Shown: positions 24,739 to 34,210 of the stretch, one piece after another | Position numbering within the stretch: the first letter of the stretch is position 1 | How the letters are laid out: each line of letters begins with the position of its first letter | Made by a program: the position numbers and the translations under genes | Assembly (NCBI GenBank): GCA_019358985.1 | Contig: JAHHIJ010000003.1 | Span: forward strand, 1 to 64,000 | Source: Tolypothrix brevis GSE-NOS-MK-07-07A | Lineage (GTDB): Bacteria; Cyanobacteriota; Cyanobacteriia; Cyanobacteriales; Nostocaceae | Length of the DNA: 64,000 nt | Direction: 5' to 3' | Notes under the pieces: model-generated | The model's database searches: none | The model's input: the letters and a program-made list of their open reading frames with translations, nothing else | What the model was told of the DNA's origin: nothing

Positions 24739-26265
24739 TTAAGAAGCGGATTCTCTAGCAGGTGAACCAAGCTTTTTCGGTGTCATGGAAACGTCGCGAC
24801 GGGTTGTGCGAGGTTTGGGTTTGGGATTACCACGTCTTTCTTCTTCAGAATTACCATCAGATTTATTCCAAGAAGTACGTGGGCGATCGCTCGAACCTTC
24901 ACGACGCTTAACCAACTTCGGCTTGGGACCGGACATATCCTCACTTGGAATGTCCGCATCTGATTGTTGCAGCCAAGCGGGACGAGTTTCATCGTAAGCG
25001 ATTTGCAATGCCGCAGCTGCGATCGCTTGGGGATCGTATTTTTCAATTAATTCGCTGATAATCGGCAAAAATGAAGCCAGACGTTCACCAGTTAAGGCTT
25101 CCCGCACTTGATCTTGCAATTTGTTGATATGTCGCGCTTCAATTTGAGCGCGTGTCGGAATCGTTAATACATGCCAGCTTTGGCGTACATGACGCTCAAA
25201 ACCTTGCTGCTTGCGTCTTTCAAACGGCTGCACTAAAGATATTGCGGTTCCTTCTTTACCGGCGCGACCTGTCCGACCAATTCGGTGAACGTAGGTTTCT
25301 GGGCTATCGGGTAAGTCGAAGTTGATGACGTGGGATAGTTGATCCACGTCTAAACCGCGAGCTGCTATGTCAGTTGCTACCACCCAGCGCACTTGACGAT
25401 TGCGAAATCTAATTAATAGGCGTTCCCGCGCTTGTTGCGACAAGTCACCGTGGTATTCATCGACACTATGACCAGCAGACTGCAATTGACTGGTAAGTTC
25501 GGCAGCTGTGCGTCGAGTGCGAACAAAGATTAAAGCTGTTTCTGGGTCTTCCATTTCCAGAATCGGTTGTAAAGCTTTAGCTTTTGTCCAGTGACGAGGA
25601 ATCAAGTAAGCTACTTGATTGATTTTATTTGGTGCGGCTTTTGGCTGTTCGACTGTGACTGTCGCAGGCGATCGCAAAAATCTATTTACCAACGAGCGAA
25701 TCGAAGGCGGCATTGTCGCCGAAAATAAAGCTGTTTGCCGTTCTTTGGGTGCTTGTGCGAGAATTTTCTCTACATCATCAATAAAGCCCATGCTCAACAT
25801 TTCATCGGCTTCATCTAACACAAACCACTTGACATTATCCAGCTTTAAACAGCCGCGATCGAGCAAGTCTATCACACGTCCTGGTGTCCCCACGACCATG
25901 TGAACGCCGCGCTTGAGTTGCGACATTTGGCGCTCAATTGATTGACCTCCATAAATTGCCAAAACGCGCAATCCATCATTACCAATAAATTGCTCGATAG
26001 CGTCGTGAACTTGCATTGCCAATTCACGAGTTGGAGTCAAAACTATGGCTTGCACAGCTCTGTGATTAACATCTAGCTGTTCTAAAATCGGCAATGAAAA
26101 TGCTGCGGTTTTGCCTGTTCCTGTTTGGGATTGACCAACGACATCACGACCGGCTAATAGTTGAGGAATTGCTTGCTCTTGAATATTGGTTGGTGTAGTG
26201 AAACCTAGTTTTTCTAGTTGTTCCGAGCGTTCAACAGAAATACCTAATTCTACAAAAAGATTCAT
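24739..26265 (-). CDS. DEAD-box ATP-dependent RNA helicase
   Basis: A 508-residue RNA helicase. The Q motif is GFTTPTNIQEQAIP near residue 20; motif I is SQTGTGKTAAF; motif Ia is PTRELAMQ; motif II is VLDEADEMLSMGF; motif III is SAT; motif VI is HRIGRTGRAG. The C-terminal 130 residues are basic and low-complexity (KPKPRTTRRDVSMTPKK), a likely RNA-binding tail. It resembles the CsdA/DeaD and CrhR group that unwinds structured mRNA, often in the cold; regulation cannot be judged here. The stop is 15 bp before a palindromic repeat. Confidence 0.93.
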   Translation of the reverse strand: MNLFVELGISVERSEQLEKLGFTTPTNIQEQAIPQLLAGRDVVGQSQTGTGKTAAFSLPILEQLDVNHRAVQAIVLTPTRELAMQVHDAIEQFIGNDGLRVLAIYGGQSIERQMSQLKRGVHMVVGTPGRVIDLLDRGCLKLDNVKWFVLDEADEMLSMGFIDDVEKILAQAPKERQTALFSATMPPSIRSLVNRFLRSPATVTVEQPKAAPNKINQVAYLIPRHWTKAKALQPILEMEDPETALIFVRTRRTAAELTSQLQSAGHSVDEYHGDLSQQARERLLIRFRNRQVRWVVATDIAARGLDVDQLSHVINFDLPDSPETYVHRIGRTGRAGKEGTAISLVQPFERRKQQGFERHVRQSWHVLTIPTRAQIEARHINKLQDQVREALTGERLASFLPIISELIEKYDPQAIAAAALQIAYDETRPAWLQQSDADIPSEDMSGPKPKLVKRREGSSDRPRTSWNKSDGNSEEERRGNPKPKPRTTRRDVSMTPKKLGSPARESAS

Positions 26266-26311
26266 TAATTCTCCTAAGACTTATTTTGATTTAGACTCTT
26301 TAACCGACACT

Positions 26312-27637
26312 TCACTTGTGACTATTGACAACTTGACCATAAAGGTCATATGTATCAGCGCTGTGGATCGCGACTGGGAAAATCTCTCCTAGCTTCGCTT
26401 CGCCTTTTACATATACCTGTCCATCGACTTCTGGAGAAAATCTCCCAGAACGACCGATTAATTCTCCAGTTTCCGGATTTTGTTGCTCAATCAGCACATC
26501 AACAACTTTCCCCACTTCCTGTTGATTTTTCTTCCAAGAAATTGGTTGTTGAAGTTCCATCAATGCTGAACGGCGTTCTTCCATCAATTCTTGGGGCAAT
26601 TGATTTGGTAAGTTATGAGCAGGAGTTCCTTCCTCTGGGGAAAACGTAAAAACACCAACGTGATCGAATTCATGTCGCTGGACGAACTGTAGCAGATGCT
26701 CGAAATGCTCTTGTGTTTCCCCAGGATAGCCAACTATAAATGTTGTCCGCAGTACTGCTTCTGGTAGCGCGGTTTTAATGCGCTCAATTATCCCATCATT
26801 TACCCGTCCTTGCCAAGGACGGTTCATGGCACGCAGAACTTCTGGATGGGAATGTTGCAAGGGCAAATCTAAATAAGGTAATACGTTAGGTGTTTCTTTT
26901 ATTGCCTTAAGAGCAGATGGAGTCAATCCGGTGGGATAAGCGTAGTGCATCCTTATCCACGGTACATCTACTTTTGCCAAAGCGCGAAGTAATTCGACTA
27001 ATTTTGGTTCGCCGTAGATGTCTAATCCATAATTGGTGGTGATTTGAGAAATTAAAATTATTTCTTTTACACCTTCACTTGCTAGCTGTTGTGCTTCTTT
27101 GACAATGGATTCAATTGTACGCGATCGCTGATTTCCCCGTAGATAAGGAATGATACAAAACGCACAACGATAATCACATCCTTCCGCTACCCGCAAATAG
27201 GCTACACCCTCGCTTGTCGTCCGATAGCGCGGTGTGGTTTCATCAGCAATATAGGTCGGTTCGGCACTAACAAGCTTAACTCGTTCTCCCGATTGTACTC
27301 GCTTAATTACATCAACAATTTTGTGATAATCGCCAGTACCTACCACCGCTACTGCTTCTGGCAACTCTTCCAATAACTGTGCTTGAAAGTGCTGCGCCAT
27401 ACAACCTGCGATCACGATTTTTTTATTCGCTTCCGCTAGTTCTACTAATGTTCTTACCGACTCTTCTCTTGCTGCTTCAATAAAACTACAAGTATTGACA
27501 ATAACGTAATCTGCTAAATCTTCATTACTATCTACAGCATAGCCTGCTTCTACCAGCAGTCCTAACATGTGTTCTGTATCAATTCGGTTTTTCTCGCAGC
27601 CCAGGTGAGAAATTGCAATTGTTGGCTTATCACCCAT
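26312..27637 (-). CDS. rimO: Ribosomal protein S12 methylthiotransferase
   Basis: A radical-SAM methylthiotransferase that adds a methylthio group to an aspartate of ribosomal protein S12. The N-terminal UPF0004 cluster cysteines are in [22 protein letters not shown] and IAGCMAQ. The radical-SAM CxxxCxxC is CDYRCAFC near residue 149. A TRAM domain fills the C-terminus. The pattern CEKN...D is characteristic of RimO rather than MiaB. I set the start at the ATG at 27637 ([17 protein letters not shown]); the open frame to 27673 needs a TTG start. The helicase gene is downstream. Confidence 0.93.
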   Translation of the reverse strand: MGDKPTIAISHLGCEKNRIDTEHMLGLLVEAGYAVDSNEDLADYVIVNTCSFIEAAREESVRTLVELAEANKKIVIAGCMAQHFQAQLLEELPEAVAVVGTGDYHKIVDVIKRVQSGERVKLVSAEPTYIADETTPRYRTTSEGVAYLRVAEGCDYRCAFCIIPYLRGNQRSRTIESIVKEAQQLASEGVKEIILISQITTNYGLDIYGEPKLVELLRALAKVDVPWIRMHYAYPTGLTPSALKAIKETPNVLPYLDLPLQHSHPEVLRAMNRPWQGRVNDGIIERIKTALPEAVLRTTFIVGYPGETQEHFEHLLQFVQRHEFDHVGVFTFSPEEGTPAHNLPNQLPQELMEERRSALMELQQPISWKKNQQEVGKVVDVLIEQQNPETGELIGRSGRFSPEVDGQVYVKGEAKLGEIFPVAIHSADTYDLYGQVVNSHK

Positions 27638-27673
27638 ATTATCAAAAATCTTCTTTGTTTGTTCAAGACTCAA

Positions 27674-28376
27674 CTACTAGATCGTGTTTGTGAGTTCTTA
27701 AGTCATACGCACCCTTTCTTAGGGACACTTGTGAAGGCGATTGACGCACTCAAATGCCCACAAAACTTTGACTCTATTTAGTAAATAGAGATCGTGCTAT
27801 GATACTTTTATTAATCTGTTTCCCAGGGTCAAACTAAAGTGTCTTCGGATAAATAAAACACTTTTAATATATTTTAACAAATAGCCTGTTGTATTTTACA
27901 CTACCGCAGGGTGTGGGTTGTTAATTTACCCATCGGGAAGCCGCCCTAAGGGCTGTTTGTGAGAAGTCGCTCGCAATGATGGGAAATCGAACTCGCGACT
28001 ACGCCTGTAAAGCGGTAAGCTGACCTTGCACTCAGGTATTGCGTTCCTATTTGGATAGGTCGGCAAGACACCTAGACTACAAAGAAAGTGCCTCGCGTTT
28101 TGTGAGTGGCAAACTCCTCTTGTAGCCAGGTTTTATCTTAACATATCTTATGGAATGTTTTACAGCAATTTCCATCTTAAGGGGGAGGCAATAAAACAAA
28201 CTGTTTTAAACAAATTTGTCATCAGTCATTGGTAATGGGTCAATGGTTAATGGTCAATGGTCAATGGTCAAGAGACTCTTGACTTTTGAATGCGTGACTT
28301 TTGAATGCGTGACTTTTGACCATTGACTTTAGACTTTAGACTATTGACTGTGGACTCCGCAAAGCGGGTTAAAGAC
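27674..28376. other. 703-bp spacer: tRNA-like remnant plus STRR repeats
   Basis: No protein gene is seen. It contains a tRNA-like sequence (27971-28043, minus), GC-rich inverted repeats such as GCCGCCCTAAGGGC near 27949, and from about 28225 to 28345 a tandem array of 7-mers such as GGTCAAT and TTGACTT that runs into the BtpA reading frame. Confidence 0.6.
27971..28043 (-). tRNA. Degenerate tRNA-Val(UAC)-like sequence
   Basis: On the minus strand a 73-nt stretch has the layout of a tRNA. The acceptor strands are CGCAATA and CATTGCG (six of seven pairs). A D-arm-like TGAG...CTTA encloses a GG-containing loop. An anticodon loop TTTACAG gives anticodon UAC, with three good stem pairs. A T-loop GAGTTCGATT has the right place. 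The T-stem does not pair well and the D and anticodon arms are imperfect, so it is likely a pseudo-tRNA or a very diverged accessory tRNA. This comes from reading by eye; a covariance-model search would decide. Confidence 0.4.
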
Positions 28377-29213
28377 GTGGACTTATATCAGCTATTTAAA
28401 ACCAAAACACCGATTATTGGCGTAGTTCACCTACTACCGCTGCTGACTTCCCCCCGTTGGGGAGGTAGCTTAAAGGCAGTAATCGATCGCGCGGAACAAG
28501 AAGCGACAGCCCTAGCGAGTGGAGGTGTTGATGGGATTATTGTAGAAAACTTTTTCGATGCGCCGTTTACCAAAAATAAAGTAGATCCGGCGGTTGTAAG
28601 TGCCATGACTGTGGTAGTGCAGCGGATACAGAATTTGGTGACACTGCCTATCGGCTTAAATGTTTTGCGAAATGATGGATTAAGTGCTATGGCGATCGCC
28701 ACCTGTGTCCGGGCGCAATTTATCCGTGTCAACGTCCTCACAGGCGTCATGGCAACCGATCAAGGATTAATTGAAGGTGAAGCATATGAATTATTGCGCT
28801 ATCGACGGGAGTTAGGCAGCGATGTGAAAATTTTTGCTGATGTGTTGGTCAAACACGCCCGTCCTTTAAGTTCCCCAAATCTCACCGTCGCGGTGAAAGA
28901 TACAATTGAGAGGGGTTTAGCAGATGCCGTGATTTTGTCTGGTTGGGCTACTGGTAGTCCTCCGAACGAAGAAGATTTAGAATTAGCTTCGGATGCCGCA
29001 AATGATACCCCAGTATTTATCGGTAGTGGGGCTAATTGCGAAAATATTGCTACACTGTTGCAGACAGCAGATGGTGTGATTGTTTCCAGTTCTCTAAAAC
29101 GCCACGGTCGTATCGAGCAACCAATTGACCCGATTCGCGTAAGTCAATTTGTCGAAGCCGCACATCGGAGTTGGAACTCTAGGGCGGAAAAAAAATCAAT
29201 TTTAATTGGTTAG
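28377..29213 (+). CDS. btpA: BtpA family protein (photosystem I biogenesis)
   Basis: A protein of the BtpA/SgcQ family. Synechocystis BtpA is needed for stable photosystem I accumulation, although the fold is a TIM barrel with no agreed catalytic role. The N-terminus DLYQLFKTKTPIIGVVHLLP and the segments GVDGIIVENFFDAPF and FADVLVKHARPL match. I set the start at GTG 28377. The frame is open to a TTG at 28323, but those 18 codons are STRR repeat DNA (LDFRLLTVDSAKR). The ribosome site is weak, so the start is uncertain by a few codons. Confidence 0.88.
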   Translation: MDLYQLFKTKTPIIGVVHLLPLLTSPRWGGSLKAVIDRAEQEATALASGGVDGIIVENFFDAPFTKNKVDPAVVSAMTVVVQRIQNLVTLPIGLNVLRNDGLSAMAIATCVRAQFIRVNVLTGVMATDQGLIEGEAYELLRYRRELGSDVKIFADVLVKHARPLSSPNLTVAVKDTIERGLADAVILSGWATGSPPNEEDLELASDAANDTPVFIGSGANCENIATLLQTADGVIVSSSLKRHGRIEQPIDPIRVSQFVEAAHRSWNSRAEKKSILIG

Positions 29214-29214
29214 G

Positions 29215-29300
29215 AGTTGGTAGTTAGTAGTTAGTGGTTAGGGATTTTCCAACCAACAATCAACAACTAACAACCAACAACTAACAACCAACCATATCCC
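29215..29300. repeat. STRR block: TTAGTAG / CAACAACTAA units
   Basis: Tandem TAGTTAG-like units are followed by ACAACCAACAACTA-like units, which together can fold as an inverted pair after the BtpA stop. Confidence 0.8.
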
Positions 29301-29326
29301 AATCCTCATTTATTGTTGTTTAGGTT

Positions 29327-30328
29327 ATGATTCGCCGTCGTTCTACGCCTTGGATTCAAAGATGGTCGCGCATTTTGATTGCCGCCATCGCAGCATGTGG
29401 TGCCTTGACCACAGCTTATCTTACGTTTGAAAAGTTAACAGGAGGCAAAGCCGCTTGTGTAGCACAGGCTGGTGTCAAAGGCTGTAACGATGTTCTTTCT
29501 AGTCCTTGGGGAACAGTTTTTGGTCAGCCATTAGCCTTGTTTGGATTTTTGGCATACACTAGCATGTTGATATTTGCTTTGGCTCCCTTAGCAATTAATG
29601 GAGCTGAAAATAAGGAAAATAAGGACAAGCGTCAAAAGCTAGAAAATGTTACATGGTTGCTGCTATTGGCAGGAGCGATCGCTATGACAGTTTTTAGCAG
29701 CTACTTAATGTACGTGCTTTTCTTCCAAATCAAAGCCGTTTGTCTTTACTGTATTGGTTCAGCTTTATTTTCTCTGAGTCTTTTGGTGCTGACACTTATC
29801 GGTCATGTTTGGGAAGATTTGGGACAAATATTTTTTACAGCAATTATTGTTGGCATGGTGACACTAATTGGCACTTTAGGCGTTTATGCTGGTGTCAATC
29901 CATCAGGTGCGATCGCTGAATCAACTTCTGGCAAACCGGTACAAATTAGCTTTACGGCAAAAGTAGCACCAAATCCCGAATTCGGTTGGGAAATTACCAC
30001 CAAATCTGGTGAATCAGAATTAGCATTAGCACGCCATTTGGTGAAAATCGGCGCGAAAGAATACAGTGCTTATTGGTGTCCTCACTGCCACGAACAGAAG
30101 CTACTTTTCGGTAAAGAAGCCGAACAGATAATCGAGACAGGTAATCTCAAAGTTGAGTGTGCTGGTGATAGTCCAAAAGGTAAACCAGAATTGTGTAAAG
30201 CCGCTAAAATCGAAGGTTTCCCCACTTGGATCATCAATGGAAAAAGCTATGGGGGAGTGCAAAACTTGCAAGAACTAGCAACAAATTCTGGTTACACAGG
30301 TTCTACGAATTTCAAGTATTTTAAGTAA
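29327..30328 (+). CDS. VKOR-thioredoxin fusion (disulfide-bond formation)
   Basis: A 333-residue membrane protein. It has an N-terminal vitamin K epoxide reductase domain with about five spans and a C-terminal thioredoxin-like domain. The VKOR loop cysteines are C44 and C53, and the active-site CLYC lies near residue 138. The thioredoxin-like motif is WCPHC near residue 250, followed by GFPTWIINGK with the cis-Pro. In cyanobacteria this fusion oxidises periplasmic or lumenal proteins, passing electrons to quinone. All key cysteines are present. Confidence 0.92.
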   Translation: MIRRRSTPWIQRWSRILIAAIAACGALTTAYLTFEKLTGGKAACVAQAGVKGCNDVLSSPWGTVFGQPLALFGFLAYTSMLIFALAPLAINGAENKENKDKRQKLENVTWLLLLAGAIAMTVFSSYLMYVLFFQIKAVCLYCIGSALFSLSLLVLTLIGHVWEDLGQIFFTAIIVGMVTLIGTLGVYAGVNPSGAIAESTSGKPVQISFTAKVAPNPEFGWEITTKSGESELALARHLVKIGAKEYSAYWCPHCHEQKLLFGKEAEQIIETGNLKVECAGDSPKGKPELCKAAKIEGFPTWIINGKSYGGVQNLQELATNSGYTGSTNFKYFK

Positions 30329-30348
30329 TTAGACATACAAAGTGAAAA

Positions 30349-30377
30349 GTAGAGACGTAGCAATGCTACGTCTTTAG
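30349..30377. repeat. 29-bp palindromic repeat, TAGCAATGCTA core (copy 4)
   Basis: GTAGAGACG arm, core TAGCAATGCTA, CGTCTTTAG arm. It lies 20 bp after the VKOR fusion stop, in a position fitting a transcription terminator. Confidence 0.9.
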
Positions 30378-30538
30378 GGGTTCTGGGTAACGCATAATTA
30401 ATTTCCACGCCTATATTTAATGGTAAAACACTTATAGTGTTGACAACATTTTGAAAATGCATAGGTTACTTGTGTGTTAGCTATATATAGGTAGCTTATG
30501 GCTATAAAAAAGATAAAATGTTTGTCCCACATTAGGTA

Positions 30539-32770
30539 ATGGGAATGATTAAGCAGCTAGGCAAGGTTTTTTTGAACTTACTATTTAGACAGAAACAACC
30601 GCTTAGTCGAAAATACAGAGAATTGATTACTGCCTTCTGCGTAGCAGTCTGCATCTTAGTATTGCGCTCTTTTGGGTTATTACAATCCTTAGAGTGGGCA
30701 GCGTTGGATCAATTTTTTCGGTTACGTCCAGATGAATTGCTAGAAAACCATATTACCATTGTAGCGATTGATGAAGCTTCTTTGCGCCAACTAAATTCTT
30801 GGCCTATTACAGATAAAGCGATCGCTTCGGTGTTAGAGAAACTAAAAGTCCACAAACCTCGTGCTATTGGTTTAAATATATATCGAGATTTGCCAGTTGA
30901 GCCAGGACATGAAAAGCTAATTGAGGCTTATAAATCTACACCAAACTTGGTTGGCGTTGAATTATTGGGACATAACAAAAATACTATTGTTTCAGCCCCA
31001 CGGGAACTAAGCGATCGCCATCAAGTTGGTTTTAATAATGTGGTGTTAGATGGTGATGGAAAAATCCGCCGCAGCTTGTTGTATTGGCATGACGTTGATC
31101 GTAAATTACATGAAAGTCTTGCGTTGAAGCTGGCTTTACTATATTTAAAGAACGAGGGTATTACTCCCAAGCAAACAGCCAGCAATCAGAAGTATTTCCA
31201 GTTAGGTAAAGCGGTGTTTCATCCTTTTGAACCGAATCATGGTGGCTATGTAGAAGCTGATGCTAGAGGCTACCAAATTTTATCTAACTTTCCTAAACCA
31301 GCCTGCAAAAACTTGCAAGTAGAATCCTGTCCTTTTCGTCAGGTTTCTCTTATAGATGTGCTAGCTAATCGAGTACCGAAAGACTGGATTAGCGATTCGA
31401 TTGTGCTAATTGGTTCGACTGCACCAAGTCTCCCAGATGATGTCTTAATACCATACTCCAGCCGTTTGATGGGGACGGTTCAGCCTGTAGCTGGCATTCA
31501 ATTACAAGCCTATTTTATCAGTGAGTTTATCGCAGCCGCCCTGGAAGGACGACCTTTACTGAAAGTTTGGTCTGATGAGATCGAATGTTTGTGGATTTTC
31601 GCTTGGGCTTATTTGGGAGTTGCTACCAGACGGCGAATACAACGCCCTTCTATTAGTGGCTTGAGTATAGTTTTTTGTTGTTTGCTGCTAAGTGGTTATG
31701 CTTATGTTGCTTTTCTTGATGGTTGGTGGATACCAATTTTTCCTGGTTTGCTAACCTTTTGCGGTTCAGCTGTTGTGCTGACTTATCAACTTGCTCACAT
31801 ACAAGAAGAATTAAAACGCTCTAAAGATTTTTTAGGACAAGTCATTAATACGATTCCTGATCCAATTTTTGTCAAAAATGAAAAACATCAATGGATTGTT
31901 TTAAATGAGGCATATTGTCAATTTATAGGTTATCCGAAAACCATGTTAATTGAAAAGTCAGACTATGACTTTTTCCCAAAACATGAAGCTGATGTTTTTC
32001 GCCGACAAGATAATCAGGTGCTTTGGAGTCAAAAACCCCAAGAACATGAAGAAGAATTTACCAATGCTGTTGGTAAGACTTATCTGATTGCTACTAAGCG
32101 ATCGCTTCACAAAGATGCTGCTGGTAATTTCTATTTAGTTGGGGTCATCCGTGATATTACACAACGCAAGTTGATGGAAGAACAACTCAAGGACACTGCT
32201 GCTAAGTTATCCCAATCAAACACGGAGTTATCCCAATCAAACGATGAGTTAAAACGCAAAGAAGACCAGATGCGTTATCTTGCCTATCACGATCCCCTCA
32301 CCGGTCTACCCAATCGCAAATATTTCGCTGAACAACTTCACGAGTCGCTAGAATGGGCGCGAAGCAACAATTTGTTACTAGTGCTGCTATTTATTGATTT
32401 AGATGGCTTTAAGCAAGTTAATGATAGTTTAGGACACGAGATCGGCGATCGCGTGTTGGTGACGATTGCCCAGCGACTGAACAACTCTTTGCGCGGTACT
32501 GATACCGTTTCCCGTTTGGGTGGAGATGAATTTACGGTGATTTTACGCGCAATTTCTAATATCAAAGTTGTAGCAAGAGTCGCCGAAAAAATTCTCAAAA
32601 CTATTACCGAGCCAATTGTTTTCGACAAACATACTACCAGACTCTCCGCCAGTATTGGTATCAGTATCTATCCCATTAACAGCCACGACTGCGAAACTTT
32701 GATTAAACAAGCAGATATCGCGATGTATTGTGCCAAGCATTTAGGTAAAAATCGCTATGAATTTGCTTGA
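30539..32770 (+). CDS. CHASE2-PAS-GGDEF diguanylate cyclase
   Basis: A 743-residue membrane-bound signalling protein. After an N-terminal membrane segment comes an extracytoplasmic CHASE2 sensor domain (about residues 60-330; for example TIVAIDEASLRQLNSWP and SIVLIGSTAPSLPDD). A group of membrane spans lies near 345-420, a PAS domain near 430-545 (VINTIPDPIFVKNEKHQWIV), a short coiled coil, and a GGDEF domain to the end. The active-site GGDEF is intact near residue 660, and an RxxD product-inhibition site (RGTD) lies five residues before it. It should therefore make cyclic di-GMP with feedback control. No EAL domain is present. The signal is unknown. Confidence 0.92.
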   Translation: MGMIKQLGKVFLNLLFRQKQPLSRKYRELITAFCVAVCILVLRSFGLLQSLEWAALDQFFRLRPDELLENHITIVAIDEASLRQLNSWPITDKAIASVLEKLKVHKPRAIGLNIYRDLPVEPGHEKLIEAYKSTPNLVGVELLGHNKNTIVSAPRELSDRHQVGFNNVVLDGDGKIRRSLLYWHDVDRKLHESLALKLALLYLKNEGITPKQTASNQKYFQLGKAVFHPFEPNHGGYVEADARGYQILSNFPKPACKNLQVESCPFRQVSLIDVLANRVPKDWISDSIVLIGSTAPSLPDDVLIPYSSRLMGTVQPVAGIQLQAYFISEFIAAALEGRPLLKVWSDEIECLWIFAWAYLGVATRRRIQRPSISGLSIVFCCLLLSGYAYVAFLDGWWIPIFPGLLTFCGSAVVLTYQLAHIQEELKRSKDFLGQVINTIPDPIFVKNEKHQWIVLNEAYCQFIGYPKTMLIEKSDYDFFPKHEADVFRRQDNQVLWSQKPQEHEEEFTNAVGKTYLIATKRSLHKDAAGNFYLVGVIRDITQRKLMEEQLKDTAAKLSQSNTELSQSNDELKRKEDQMRYLAYHDPLTGLPNRKYFAEQLHESLEWARSNNLLLVLLFIDLDGFKQVNDSLGHEIGDRVLVTIAQRLNNSLRGTDTVSRLGGDEFTVILRAISNIKVVARVAEKILKTITEPIVFDKHTTRLSASIGISIYPINSHDCETLIKQADIAMYCAKHLGKNRYEFA

Positions 32771-32879
32771 ATTGGGCATAGTACCGCTGCGCGGAAGTCA
32801 AAAGTATTATGGAATGGGTTTTTTCCAGATTTTAAATGGTTGGTTTATTTACGCCGTGCTGTAATAGGGTATTTCTCTT

Positions 32880-32911
<32 letters not shown>

Positions 32912-33035
32912 GTAAATATATATCTTTTGGCTGATGTCAAGGGCAGGATCATTAAGTACAAGGTCATAAATAGATATAACTTTGGGCTGATGTCAAAAAC
33001 AGTACTTTTAGAGTATTTATTAAATGTTAAGAATC

Positions 33036-33126
33036 AGGACTTACGCAAGGACTACGCAGTTACGTCATTGCGACGCAAGGAAGCAATCTCAAAGTCTTGT
33101 TTTCTGGTTACGATTGCGTAAGTCCT
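33036..33126. mobile_element. MITE-like element with 13-bp inverted ends
   Basis: A 91-bp segment is bounded by AGGACTTACGCAA and its exact reverse complement TTGCGTAAGTCCT. The inside contains GTCATTGCGACGCAAGGAAG, similar to a widespread CGTCATTGCGAGCGAAGC spacer repeat. It has no coding capacity, so if mobile it would be moved in trans. Ends of this sequence are common in cyanobacterial spacers to my knowledge. Confidence 0.65.
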
Positions 33127-33253
33127 AAGATTATTTGAAGTTAAGCAGTCAGGTATTGCGTATTTTTATCGATGATATGGCAAATAAAAATTTAGTTATT
33201 TACCGAAAAAATTAATCTGACTCTTGAAGATAATAAAAACAGGATGAAATCAA

Positions 33254-33505
33254 ATGCAAGGGAATATACCGAGACAAATAGAAACAAGTTTAAGAATTGC
33301 TAGTGTTGTAGTATTTTGTATTGGCTCTGCCTTGATAATACCTAGAATTGTCGATGCAACAACAATTTTAAGCCGTTTGGCTGGTAATAGTGCGAGGGTA
33401 ATTGAGAGGAGTTCTCAGACATTAAAGACTGAATCAAGTAGTGATACTTACGAACCGCCAAATAATGGTAGTCCTGACAGTCAACGTGGTACTGGCACAC
33501 GTTAA
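33254..33505 (+). CDS. Small secreted or membrane-anchored hypothetical protein
   Basis: An 83-residue protein with a hydrophobic N-terminal segment at about residues 15-31 (IASVVVFCIGSALIIPRI), then a polar tail ending PPNNGSPDSQRGTGTR. That tail resembles the P-x-N-x-G-x-P...G-TR motif near the start of DUF928-type exported cyanobacterial proteins. A purine-rich stretch (AACAGGATG) lies about 12 bp before the ATG. It is not assigned to a family; it may be a short exported protein or a DUF928-like N-terminal remnant. Confidence 0.5.
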   Translation: MQGNIPRQIETSLRIASVVVFCIGSALIIPRIVDATTILSRLAGNSARVIERSSQTLKTESSSDTYEPPNNGSPDSQRGTGTR

Positions 33506-33551
33506 GAAATTAAAAATTTACAAATTAAGATAAGTTGCTTTTTTCTACTGG

Positions 33552-33687
33552 GGTGTTCGGCGAGAAATTCCACCGCATAAACCTGCGCCTGCGCGTAATC
33601 AAATCTGGGAAACAAAGCCCCGTGTATAATTTAGCAGCACCAGTACCGACTACTAAGACGTTGATATTTTGTAAAGGACAAGGTTGG
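33552..33687 (-). pseudogene. Remnant of L-aspartate oxidase (nadB) N-terminus
   Basis: Reading the minus strand from about 33687 gives PLQNINVLVVGTGAAKLYTG and then LCFPDLI. This matches the FAD-binding start of NadB (VLVVGTGAAGLYTAL..LP), but the last glycine of GxGxxG is Lys and similarity ends soon after. No start codon or remaining 500 residues are present. The downstream part is replaced by spacer sequence. Confidence 0.5.
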
Positions 33688-33769
33688 GGAAGTCGGGAAG
33701 TGGAGGGAGGGGAAAGAACAATTATTCTCCTTGTCCCTCATCTCCCCCTAGTCCCCTAGTACCCAGTTT

Positions 33770-34210
33770 TTATCTGTAGATGCCGTTGTTAAAGCGATCG
33801 TCTCCTTCGTTGAAGACGGCTTCCTGCTCGGTCACGGTAAAGTGATCTAGGTTGGCTTGCAGGATTTGTTTTTGGCGATCGCTTAATCCGGGAATGTTTA
33901 ACACATCATTTAGCTCTTGGTAAGGAGCATGTTCGATGATTTTCCTAGCGAGGGTAGGATACAGTCCTGGATATTGCTGAAAAGCTCGCACGTTGGTGTT
34001 ATTTAAGTCAAGTTTTTTACCAAATTCCGTTGCTAGTTTTTGGTCTGCCTTATTTTGCGTTGCTTGAGTGTACTCAACTGCAAGAACAGGCACAAGTTGC
34101 AAACCGACACCATTGATATTGCTAGCTTGGGCTATCTGAGTTGTTCCCAACCATCCCCAGCAGCCAAACAACAAGCTAAACACTGTTAATAAACGCACCA
34201 ATCTTTTCAC
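33770..34210 (-). CDS. psbU: Photosystem II 12 kDa extrinsic protein PsbU
   Basis: A 146-residue precursor with a signal peptide ([20 protein letters not shown], then a cleavage region near AQASN) for export to the thylakoid lumen. The mature part has the helix-hairpin-helix core of Psb[20 protein letters not shown], then [20 protein letters not shown]. PsbU stabilises the oxygen-evolving manganese cluster with PsbO and PsbV. Length is normal and no key region is missing. The upstream spacer (34211-34667) must hold its promoter. Confidence 0.95.
   Translation of the reverse strand: MKRLVRLLTVFSLLFGCWGWLGTTQIAQASNINGVGLQLVPVLAVEYTQATQNKADQKLATEFGKKLDLNNTNVRAFQQYPGLYPTLARKIIEHAPYQELNDVLNIPGLSDRQKQILQANLDHFTVTEQEAVFNEGDDRFNNGIYR

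Noticed and set aside
27945-28135. Possibility that the structured spacer is tmRNA, RNase P RNA or a cobalamin riboswitch
   Set aside because: None of the characteristic motifs (tmRNA tag frame and ends, RNase P cores, riboswitch GCCACTG box context) is found; the tRNA-like reading fits better.
33535-33759. 74-codon plus-strand frame upstream of psbU
   Set aside because: It overlaps the nadB remnant on the opposite strand and a Pro/Leu-rich STRR array; no support as a gene.
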